Source: Bacteroidia bacterium
GTDB taxonomy: Bacteria > Bacteroidota > Bacteroidia > Bacteroidales > Paludibacteraceae
DNA length: 64,000 bases
Assembly (NCBI GenBank): GCA_009929375.1
Contig: SAAO01000008.1
Coordinates: 1 to 64,000 of the forward strand
Reading direction: 5' to 3'
Under the pieces are notes generated by a model, which saw nothing but the letters and a program-made list of their open reading frames with translations, was not told where the DNA came from and made no database searches. A program made the position numbers and the translations under genes. Below, piece by piece: positions 33,640 through 41,683 of this stretch; position 1 is the first letter of the stretch, and each line of letters opens with the position of its first letter.

Positions 33640-33672
33640 ACTAATCTGGTGACTACAAGTCACCAGATTAGT
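33640..33672. repeat. Perfect 15-bp inverted repeat with 3-nt loop
   Basis: ACTAATCTGGTGACT-ACA-AGTCACCAGATTAGT. Confidence 0.9.
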
Positions 33673-33728
33673 TAGTTATTCCCTCTCGTATTTTACTTCC
33701 CGAATGCGTTACACCCACTGCTTCATCT

Positions 33729-33869
33729 CTGCCTGACTACATACTACTAAGTAGTCACTTTGATACGTACGTATCAAGGTGCTTGACAGGTACGAATCAA
33801 AGTGTTTGATACGTACGTATCAAACCGACAGTATAATGGCTGTGTGAATGACTATAATTAGTCAGGCAG
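33729..33869. repeat. Nested palindromic array: 11-bp inverted repeats enclosing three 18-bp palindromes at 23-bp period
   Basis: CTGCCTGACTA (33729-33739) / TAGTCAGGCAG (33859-33869); TTGATACGTACGTATCAA at 33760-33777 and 33806-33823, degenerate TTGACAGGTACGAATCAA at 33783-33800. Confidence 0.9.
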
Positions 33870-33876
33870 TAAGGCT

Positions 33877-35127
33877 TTATATAGCTGATGGGTCGGTAAG
33901 TTTTACGAAGAAGCGAATGACAAAGCCTATGGCCAGCAGCGAAATGCCATACACTATAACCATAAAGGGCAGCGATACGGACATTGCGACACAGCCTGTC
34001 AGTCCGAGCCAGGGAATTATTCTTCCATAGATTTGCTCTTCGCGTGGTTGGCGAATGGCCGCTACATTGGCTATGCTATAATAAAGCAAAATGGTGAAGG
34101 TGGCTGTGCGCACCACAAACTCGAACGATCCGAAAATGGTGATCAGCAGAATCACAGCACCTGTAAACAGAATTCCTAAATGTGGTACATAGGTTTTGCT
34201 GTGAATCAGTTCGAAAAAAGCTGGTAAATCTTTTCGTCGCCCCATGGCCAGTAGCATACGGCTAATGCCCAGAATCTGACTGAGCAACACACCCAGCATG
34301 GCTGTAGAAGCTCCGAGCGTAATGATAGTGCTTATGCCTCCTGCATTCATTATTCGGGCTGCTTCCTGTAGCGGCGACTTGCTATCGGCCATGCCCGCTG
34401 CGCCCAAAACGCCCACTGCTACCACCGAAACTGCTGCATAAAGTATTATGGCTGCAATAATGGTAATGATAACAGCCCGCGGAATGGTTTTGCGGGGCTC
34501 TTTTACTTCTTCGGCCAGTGTGGCAATACGCGCGTAACCTGTAAAAGCAAAAAACAATATGGCCGACGATTCGGCAATTCCTTTGAGTCCGAAAGGGGCA
34601 AAGGGCTTAAAGTTCACTGCTTTTATGTCGGGAATACCGGCCACTACAAAGTACACAAGTGAGGCTAAGGTGATAAAGACAATCAGAATATTGATGATGC
34701 CGGCCTTTTGAATTCCCCATAAATTAGCTATCGTGAGCAATACCACAGCCGCAATGGAATAAGTCATAGGCGAGGCAAAGGGTAAGAGTTGATGGAAATA
34801 ACTTCCGAAGCCAATGGCTACAATGCCAGCTGCCGATAGTTTGCTGAGAATAAACATCCAGCCAGCCGAGAATCCGGCCGATGGATTAAGGAGTCGGTAG
34901 CCGTATTCGTAAGTGCCACCCGACTGCGGATAAACGGCTGCCAACTGTGCCGAGCTAAGTCCGTTGAAAGAGGCTACAATGCCGGCAATCATTAAACCGA
35001 CTATAAACGATGCGCCCGAAACGCCTGCCGCCACTCCGGTGACTACAAATATTCCGGCTCCTATAATAGCTCCAAGTCCCACGGCTACTGCATCTTTCAG
35101 TCCCAGAACGCGTTTGAGTTTTGTCAT
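33877..35127 (-). CDS. APC-family amino acid permease
   Basis: KRVLGLKDAVAVGLGAIIGAGIFVVTGVAAG, about 12 hydrophobic segments, LFFAFTGYARIATLAEEVKEPRKTIPRAV. Confidence 0.93.
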   Translation of the reverse strand: MTKLKRVLGLKDAVAVGLGAIIGAGIFVVTGVAAGVSGASFIVGLMIAGIVASFNGLSSAQLAAVYPQSGGTYEYGYRLLNPSAGFSAGWMFILSKLSAAGIVAIGFGSYFHQLLPFASPMTYSIAAVVLLTIANLWGIQKAGIINILIVFITLASLVYFVVAGIPDIKAVNFKPFAPFGLKGIAESSAILFFAFTGYARIATLAEEVKEPRKTIPRAVIITIIAAIILYAAVSVVAVGVLGAAGMADSKSPLQEAARIMNAGGISTIITLGASTAMLGVLLSQILGISRMLLAMGRRKDLPAFFELIHSKTYVPHLGILFTGAVILLITIFGSFEFVVRTATFTILLYYSIANVAAIRQPREEQIYGRIIPWLGLTGCVAMSVSLPFMVIVYGISLLAIGFVIRFFVKLTDPSAI

Positions 35128-35168
35128 AATTATTTGTGTTAAGTTGTTCTGTTTTTGTTGAATAAACT

Positions 35169-35361
35169 CGTTTTGACTTTTTATAATGTCGCTCCTATGG
35201 AGCTATTTTGCACAAAGGACTAATAATAACTACCATAATTATGCTCCTAACGGAGCAATTTCTTAGCTTCGGAGAAGCGACATTATGGTAGAGCTATTTA
35301 TGTCGAGTGTTTTAGAGCTCCGTTAGGAGCGAAATTATATTGTTTATAAAAAGTCAAGACG
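35169..35361. repeat. Compound palindromic element (REP/MITE-like) with 18-bp terminal inverted repeats and internal GCTCCT..AGGAGC hairpins
   Basis: CGTTTTGACTTTTTATAA (35169-35186) vs TTATAAAAAGTCAAGACG (35344-35361), 17/18 match; internal CTACCATAAT (35230-35239) / ATTATGGTAG (35282-35291). Confidence 0.8.
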
Positions 35362-35481
35362 ACATCTATAAGTAAATTGCTTTGTTGGGTTATTGTAGCT
35401 CTTAATCTTCAAATAAATTCGTTACAATATTTAATGATATGTTTCTAACACAATAGCACACATAGAAATTATTTAGGAAAA

Positions 35482-35573
35482 AGACTTAGTTCACATAGAA
35501 AAAGTATCTGACGATACTTTTATCGCTCTGAAATTATCCCGAATATCGGGATAATCCTATGTGTTCTTAGTCT
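35482..35573. other. Three-way-junction-like inverted-repeat structure
   Basis: Outer arms 35482-35498/35557-35573 (14/17 complementary) enclose hairpins AAAAGTATC-TGAC-GATACTTTT (35500-35521) and ATTATCCCG-AATAT-CGGGATAAT (35533-35555). Confidence 0.65.
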
Positions 35574-35652
35574 TTTCATTTGTTTTCAGAACTACTGTGT
35601 ACTATGTGGTGAAAACAAATCAATAATAATTATCGGTAATATAAACATATCT

Positions 35653-36444
35653 TTAGTTTCTGATTATTTCCGGTTTCAGATTTCCGTATTCGTCGAAAAG
35701 CTGTTTTCCGGAGAATAATATGCTTAAAATCAGTGTCAGCGTGCATCCCACAAAAATGGCCAGCATAATCATTATCTGATATTTTATGGCAATGGCGGGC
35801 GAAGCTCCTCCCAGAATCTGACCTGTCATCATGCCGGGTAAGGAAATAAGTCCCATGACAGACATGGTGGCAATCAGTGGATTGAGACCCTTGAGCAGCG
35901 CATCGGACACAAAAGGTAGTAGTGCCTGTCTTTTACTGCCACTGTTGGTGAGTAAAAAGTAATACAATTCCTTTTTTTGCTGCAACCCTCCAAAATATGC
36001 CGTGAGTCCGACAATGTTATGGTTCAGCGAATTTCCCAAAACCATTCCTGTGATGGGTATAAAGTAGCGTGCATCGAAGAAATAATCGGGTTGCAGAACG
36101 ATTCCGATAAAAAAGCTGTCGATAATAAGCATGGAGACAAAGCCTGCCAGCGCAAATGGGAGCAGAAATGTTTTCCAGTTCAGTTTTACTCTTTGCAACA
36201 CAGTTCCTGCACCGACGAAAATCATAATCAGCACCCAAAGTGAATTTATCCAGGCACTGTTGAGTTTGAAAATCCATTCGAGATACACCGCGACCAGAAA
36301 CAGCTGTACAACCATGCGGATCATGCCTACAAGCATGTCCTTGATGACTTTCAGTTTAAAATAATAAAATACAAAAAGGGGAATAGCCATTCCGACAAAA
36401 GCCAGCAGCAAATTCCATAATCCTATATCGGTGGTTTCTTTCAT
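35653..36444 (-). CDS. fetB: FetB-like (UPF0014) ABC transporter permease
   Basis: MVGMIRMVVQLFLVAVYLEWIF, YFIPITGMVLGNSLNHNIVGL, LISLPGMMTGQILGGASPAIAIKYQIMIM. Confidence 0.88.
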   Translation of the reverse strand: MKETTDIGLWNLLLAFVGMAIPLFVFYYFKLKVIKDMLVGMIRMVVQLFLVAVYLEWIFKLNSAWINSLWVLIMIFVGAGTVLQRVKLNWKTFLLPFALAGFVSMLIIDSFFIGIVLQPDYFFDARYFIPITGMVLGNSLNHNIVGLTAYFGGLQQKKELYYFLLTNSGSKRQALLPFVSDALLKGLNPLIATMSVMGLISLPGMMTGQILGGASPAIAIKYQIMIMLAIFVGCTLTLILSILFSGKQLFDEYGNLKPEIIRN

Positions 36445-36463
36445 TTGTTTATTATTTAACCCG

Positions 36464-36495
36464 GCCCCCTAACCCCCTCAAGGGGGAATAAGAAG
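36464..36495 (-). repeat. 32-bp G/C-tract hairpin repeat, copy 2, upstream of fetB
   Basis: Reverse complement is identical (32/32) to 17518-17549. Confidence 0.9.
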
Positions 36496-36621
36496 AGGAA
36501 TGTGTATGATGCAATGAGTTTTTATTTAATTTTTAATCATTAATCCATTGATCTTCAATTCCCCTGAGTGATCTTCAATTTTAAATGGTGTACGGGTATT
36601 TTTATTCTGCTATATGTTTCT

Positions 36622-37215
36622 TTAAATAGAAATTACTCTACCAGCTGCATTGAGCCATTTGGAGTTGTGCGAAGCCGATACAACAGTGGTGTTTTCAAGG
36701 CCTTTTATACATTCGATCAGCGCATCGATGGCTTCGTCGTCGAGTGAGGCTGTGGGCTCGTCGAGTAGCAGTATTTCGCGTTCGAGCGACAGACAAACAG
36801 CTATCACAATACGTTGTTTTTGTCCTCCACTCATTTCGTCGAAACTGCGTGAAAGCATTTCGCGGGGCAGACCCAGTTTTTCGCAAAAGATTTCAGCTTT
36901 TTCACTCAGCTGACTTTTAGCAAGCATTTCGAGTAGTTCGGTACCGTTTTTTACAGGTAAATGAATGTTCTGAGGCACATAGGCCATTTTATTTCTAATG
37001 TTTTTAACCTGTAATCTGTTCAGCGTAAGCCCGTCGATGCTGATTTCCCCTTTTGCCGGAATAAGGTAAGCCTGAATGATTTTGAGCAGCGACGATTTAC
37101 CGCGCCCCGAAGATCCCGAAAAGCAAACATGCTCTCCGCGCCGGATTTGTGCCGAGAAATTATCCAGTATGGTTTTATCCTGAAAGGAAAGTGTAATTTG
37201 ATTGATATTGATCAT
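36622..37215 (-). CDS. fetA: FetA-like ABC transporter ATP-binding protein
   Basis: Walker A GSSGRGKSSLLK, MSGGQKQRIVIAVCL, Walker B ILLLDEPTASLD; adjacent to fetB-like gene. Confidence 0.85.
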   Translation of the reverse strand: MININQITLSFQDKTILDNFSAQIRRGEHVCFSGSSGRGKSSLLKIIQAYLIPAKGEISIDGLTLNRLQVKNIRNKMAYVPQNIHLPVKNGTELLEMLAKSQLSEKAEIFCEKLGLPREMLSRSFDEMSGGQKQRIVIAVCLSLEREILLLDEPTASLDDEAIDALIECIKGLENTTVVSASHNSKWLNAAGRVISI

Positions 37216-37304
37216 AGTTGCAAATATAAGAAAAATCAGTGTTTATAATAAACAACACCGGGGTTTTCTGTGTTCGGCAAGCTCCTAGAATTCCTTCTCT
37301 GAAT

Positions 37305-38486
37305 TTAATGAATAAATACGCTAACACGATATTGCGAGTTAGGTTGAATGTCGGTGAGCGATAAATAGCCACTTCTGAGTTTTTGGTTTTCAATGACCAG
37401 CGGATAAGTTTCTGTGTCCTGTAAATGCTGTTGCCATAATCCGTTCTCAGTATCAGAGTGATCCACCGAAAATGTGCCTGACGATAGGGAGTGAAGGAAG
37501 CGGTCGGTGAAAATGCGGGCTACATATCCCATGGTTGTTCTGAGGTTTATTTCCACGCAGGGATGCAGTTTTGTGATTCCGTTTTCGCTATACACAAACA
37601 TGTCGATGCCTGTCACACCCTCGTAGAAAGGGGCAATGTTCGTCTGGCAGAATTGTAAAAGTCCCAGTTTTACATTCAGGAGTAAATCTGCCGGAATACC
37701 TGAATTTATAAGATACTGTTCGGTGTCGTGGTTGCTCAGAAGGATATTGCGGCGGTAAATGCCTTTTTCTGTTTCGAAGAGTGAATAGCCTCCGAAACGG
37801 CATATGCCTTTCTCCATGCAGAACAACATCGCAAAATTCTGCTTTACCTCATATATTTGTTCAGCCATTACGCTGCCCTGTTTTTGAATAATCCGCCTGC
37901 ACCAGCCTTTGTGACTTTCGGTCGGATTGTGGCGGGCCCAGCTCAGACCCTTTCCGCTTCCTGACCATGGAGCTTTAAACACAACAGATTTATTGTTTTT
38001 TAAAAACAGATCGAGTTCCTTTTCGCTTTTTATTTCCACAGCTAGAGCCGGAGTTGCCGAAACTCCAATGCTGTTCAGATATTTCAGGGCAAGTACAGCT
38101 GTTCGGCGGTGCGAAAGTTCGCGTATTTTCAGTAGCTTTTCCTTTGCGACTAACAGGTCGGGATTTGACTGACTATTGATGGATGCTAATTGTTTCAAAA
38201 CGGCCGGATCCCAGCCCCAGGGTTCGGCTGCGCTGAATGAAAAAGAGCTTTCTGTACCAACAGTATCAATGTGTTGTAAGTCCGGAAACAGACTTTGCAT
38301 TCCGGTGAGCCATTCTGTGTGAGTATTCCTGCAGAGTACTTTGCTACCCGGTTTTGCATACCAGACAGGGAGCATTTCGAGGTCACGGGCAAGTGTCATG
38401 GCCGATTGTGGTGGCACAAAATTAGGATCGTTGTTGGCCAGCGCCAGATCGTGCTCCGGGTTGAAAAAATACAGTAGCTGATTCAT
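37305..38486 (-). CDS. ATP-grasp-like protein of unknown function
   Basis: VVFKAPWSGSGKGLSWAR (ATP-grasp-like glycine loop), MAEQIYEVKQNFAMLF, LHPCVEINLRTTMG (metal-binding E-x-N). Confidence 0.6.
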   Translation of the reverse strand: MNQLLYFFNPEHDLALANNDPNFVPPQSAMTLARDLEMLPVWYAKPGSKVLCRNTHTEWLTGMQSLFPDLQHIDTVGTESSFSFSAAEPWGWDPAVLKQLASINSQSNPDLLVAKEKLLKIRELSHRRTAVLALKYLNSIGVSATPALAVEIKSEKELDLFLKNNKSVVFKAPWSGSGKGLSWARHNPTESHKGWCRRIIQKQGSVMAEQIYEVKQNFAMLFCMEKGICRFGGYSLFETEKGIYRRNILLSNHDTEQYLINSGIPADLLLNVKLGLLQFCQTNIAPFYEGVTGIDMFVYSENGITKLHPCVEINLRTTMGYVARIFTDRFLHSLSSGTFSVDHSDTENGLWQQHLQDTETYPLVIENQKLRSGYLSLTDIQPNSQYRVSVFIH

Positions 38487-38577
38487 GCTGCAAAATTAAG
38501 TCAAAAAGACTTCTTTCCGAAACATGAATTGTTGATATTTTTCCCGAAAGCTTATCCGCACGGCAAAGAGTGATGTG

Positions 38578-38641
38578 AAAATGCCATTCCCGCAGCCGGA
38601 TCATTGATAACTTTGATCCGAAAACTGCGAGAATGGCATTT
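38578..38641. terminator. Long hairpin downstream of the GxGYxYP gene
   Basis: AAATGCCATTCCCGCAG / CTGCGAGAATGGCATTT arms with inner CGGATCA / TGATCCG. Confidence 0.6.
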
Positions 38642-38665
38642 GATATGAAAACGAAACGAAAACTG

Positions 38666-41368
38666 CTATTGAACCAGAATTTTTTTGTTGTATTTAAAAC
38701 TGTTTATCACAATGGAAGCCACATATGTACCTCTTGTAAGTGTACCGATATTCACCACGCCCGAAGCCGGAAGTGCTGAATGAAGTACGGCTTTTCCGCA
38801 AAGGTCGAACAATGTAACAGACGCATTATTGTCGATAACATGTGCGGAAGTGATATTCAGTTTGCCGCCCACTACCGGGTTTGGTGAAATAAACACGTCG
38901 GAACTTTGATAATGATTGGGTTTCCCGAGCGATGTAACCTCAGTGTACAACTGACTTTTGGGAATGATTTCGCGGGCCTGCATGCCGCTTGCCCATTCCA
39001 GAATACATTTTGCGTTGCCTGTGTTATCAAAATATTCAAGTTTGATATTGTACTTCTGACCTGCTTCGAGGGCGATTGTGGCGCTGTAGGTGCTTCCTGT
39101 GTTGGTAGTCCACCTGTCGATAAGCAATTGATCGTTAATCCAAAGACGTGATCCGTTGTCGCTGGTAGTGTAGAAAGTGTAAGTGCCCGAATAACGTGGT
39201 TGCACAGACCCTGTCCAGCGAACCGAAAATCCATCGGTATTTATGTTTTCGGCAGGTGCACTTTCGGCCCAGTTGAAATTTACTTCGCTATCGTTGCGGG
39301 TAAGCACTTCTGTCTCGAAGTTAGTACCGTTGAAATAAGTGCCTGCCAAACCATCGCCGCTACCTTCAATTCCACCGGGATTTACGGTGAGTTTATTGGC
39401 CTCGCGCATAAGCATAAACAAATGATCGGGACGAACGACACTGTAATCTGAACCCAGAGAGTTTTTTACGTTTTTGAAACTTGTGGGTGTCACACCTCCC
39501 CATGGTGCTGCCTGAATAATCACAAAACGGGGCGAGGTTTTGTTCCAGCCTGAGCTGGCACTTGCAATATGATCCTTCATGGCTTGCTCGCCACTGCAAT
39601 AATTACAGGATAGTGGCATTCCGGGCAACGACACATTGTAAACCGAAAGCGGACCTCCGGTGTTTTGTGCGGTCATACCAAGCAGAGTAGGAGCGTTGTT
39701 AGCATAGTTTTGTCCCACTGTTTGATTGATTCCTCCGGTAATGGTGTTCCATACAGTCACCACACGAAGTCCGGCTGCCTTGTTGTAGGCTTCCGTAGCA
39801 CTGATATACTTACTGAGAATCGACTGTGAAGTCCAGTAATTCGGATAAGTATATCCGAGTCCCGAAGGTCCGGAAACAAGATTGTCGTTGTCGGTCGACG
39901 ATTTGTGCAGATAGTTGAGCGCACCGGGCATGGCATCGACCATGGCGGGTGAAATAGTCCAGCCCATTGGCACAGAACCTCTGTCGGGATTATTCCAGAG
40001 TTTTCGCATTAAGTGCTCAATGTACTGAAGATTATCGCCATCGCTCAGGATAAAAGCCACATATATTTTATTTTCCAATGCAGGTTTTGCAGGAATTGGC
40101 TTGATATTAATAGTACGTGAAGTACCACTGTGAACAGTGAGATTTGAGCAGAAATCGCTCGGAATAGTTGGAATGCCATATAGCGAACCACGCATCACAC
40201 CGGGCTGCTCTTCGGGCCACCAGCCCATATAATTAGCTCCGGCGGGCATCGACGAGAGAAATCTGTTGAGCAATGAGCTTTCGGATGTGATATCCGGATC
40301 GAGCCAGATAACAGCTGTGCCAATCCCTGCGGCATATTCGCGCAATGATCCTTTGTGTACATTCGGGTTCAATCCAATCAGCAATCGTTTGTCGGTGTTG
40401 TTCCAGTGATTGTCGAATAAATCCTGATAAACCTGAAGTTTACTTGTGTATTTGCCGCGCAAATCGAGCAGAATAGGGAATCCGAAAGTAGATGTGAGGC
40501 GCGTAATAAGCGAAGGAGCTGCTACTACCGCATTCAGATCTTTGGCCAGGGTTGTGGCCAGATTGACGGTGTGAATCTGAGTCGGGTCATAAATAATAAG
40601 CCCCGAAATTTCTTTCCGGTATTTATTCAGAACCACCCAACCACTCGACTGTTCCACCCAGCGCAGACCGAGCGATTGCATCCATGTAAAAGGACCTTCG
40701 GCAAAAGCATCGCCATCGTACGAAAATATACGTGGTTTGGTTTTGTTTACAATGCCTTTCATGGTCGAAAACAAATATTGTTCGGCTCCGGCATTGTCCT
40801 GAGATATTTCCACCCAATCGGCTTTGAGGGTTGCATTCCCTTTCCAGAGTACGCGCATTTCCACATGCTGACTATCGGCGGGCATCATAAAGTTCATTTT
40901 TATACTTACATAGCTTCCTGCTGCTGTAAATTCCTTGCGCGTTACACTTTTACTTACTAATACTTTGTTGGTGGTAATGTTGCGTACATCGAGTACGGCC
41001 ACTACATTGTCGTCCTGCGAGTTATTGTCGATGCGCAAACGAAATTCAGCCACGTTTTCACCCATAGTCACAGTGTTGTCGGCTGCACTGACGAGCATAT
41101 ACTGATTTGCAGCGTCGGTTGCGGGTGCGCAAATCCAACCATCGGTTTCAGCGCGACCTGTGGCGTGTGTGGTTTCCACAGCTTCGGCCTGCCATTTCCA
41201 GTTACGTGTGAAAGGAGCAACCGAACCATTCATATAAATGAAATCCATTGTTGGCGAAACGTCAGGAAATGAAGGTAATTTCTGATTTTCGGGCCAGATA
41301 ACCTGCCCGAAAGTATGCAATGCAACGAACTGAAGAAGAAGTACAGAAATAAGGAAATGCTTTTTCAT
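38666..41368 (-). CDS. Secreted GxGYxYP-domain protein with PA14 domain and T9SS sorting domain
   Basis: PSGLGYTYPNYWT motif; GLAGTYFNGTNFETEVLTRNDSEVNFNW...YTFYTTSDNGSRLWINDQLLIDRW PA14; FISPNPVVGGKLNI...KYNKKILVQ tail. Confidence 0.88.
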   Translation of the reverse strand: MKKHFLISVLLLQFVALHTFGQVIWPENQKLPSFPDVSPTMDFIYMNGSVAPFTRNWKWQAEAVETTHATGRAETDGWICAPATDAANQYMLVSAADNTVTMGENVAEFRLRIDNNSQDDNVVAVLDVRNITTNKVLVSKSVTRKEFTAAGSYVSIKMNFMMPADSQHVEMRVLWKGNATLKADWVEISQDNAGAEQYLFSTMKGIVNKTKPRIFSYDGDAFAEGPFTWMQSLGLRWVEQSSGWVVLNKYRKEISGLIIYDPTQIHTVNLATTLAKDLNAVVAAPSLITRLTSTFGFPILLDLRGKYTSKLQVYQDLFDNHWNNTDKRLLIGLNPNVHKGSLREYAAGIGTAVIWLDPDITSESSLLNRFLSSMPAGANYMGWWPEEQPGVMRGSLYGIPTIPSDFCSNLTVHSGTSRTINIKPIPAKPALENKIYVAFILSDGDNLQYIEHLMRKLWNNPDRGSVPMGWTISPAMVDAMPGALNYLHKSSTDNDNLVSGPSGLGYTYPNYWTSQSILSKYISATEAYNKAAGLRVVTVWNTITGGINQTVGQNYANNAPTLLGMTAQNTGGPLSVYNVSLPGMPLSCNYCSGEQAMKDHIASASSGWNKTSPRFVIIQAAPWGGVTPTSFKNVKNSLGSDYSVVRPDHLFMLMREANKLTVNPGGIEGSGDGLAGTYFNGTNFETEVLTRNDSEVNFNWAESAPAENINTDGFSVRWTGSVQPRYSGTYTFYTTSDNGSRLWINDQLLIDRWTTNTGSTYSATIALEAGQKYNIKLEYFDNTGNAKCILEWASGMQAREIIPKSQLYTEVTSLGKPNHYQSSDVFISPNPVVGGKLNITSAHVIDNNASVTLFDLCGKAVLHSALPASGVVNIGTLTRGTYVASIVINSFKYNKKILVQ

Positions 41369-41683
41369 TTGATTATGATTGATTTTGGAATATACAGGTT
41401 TACGATGAATTTAATGTGATGGTTGGGGGAATTGAAAATTGAGAAATGTTTCTGCAGTAATAATATTTACCGGCAGAGGCGTGAAGATGTCAATTCCAAA
41501 GGGTTGATGTGTGTATAAAAAAGTAAAATGTGATTCATTTGCACGAGCATTTAAGTTCAGTATGCAAATTAAATCACATTTTGTCAATTATACGGATAAA
41601 ATAAGTCCAAAAAACAATAATCATCGACCATAGTAGGAAATCCGGTTTACTGCGTTACTGTTTGTGCGCTTCATCTTATTTGA

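Noticed and set aside
33760-33823. CRISPR array
   Set aside because: Repeats are 18-bp perfect palindromes with only 5-nt gaps; no spacer-sized unique sequences and no cas genes
35482-35573. tRNA gene
   Set aside because: Multi-arm fold but no acceptor CCA-side pairing, no T-loop GTTCGAATC-type motif and no anticodon-arm signature
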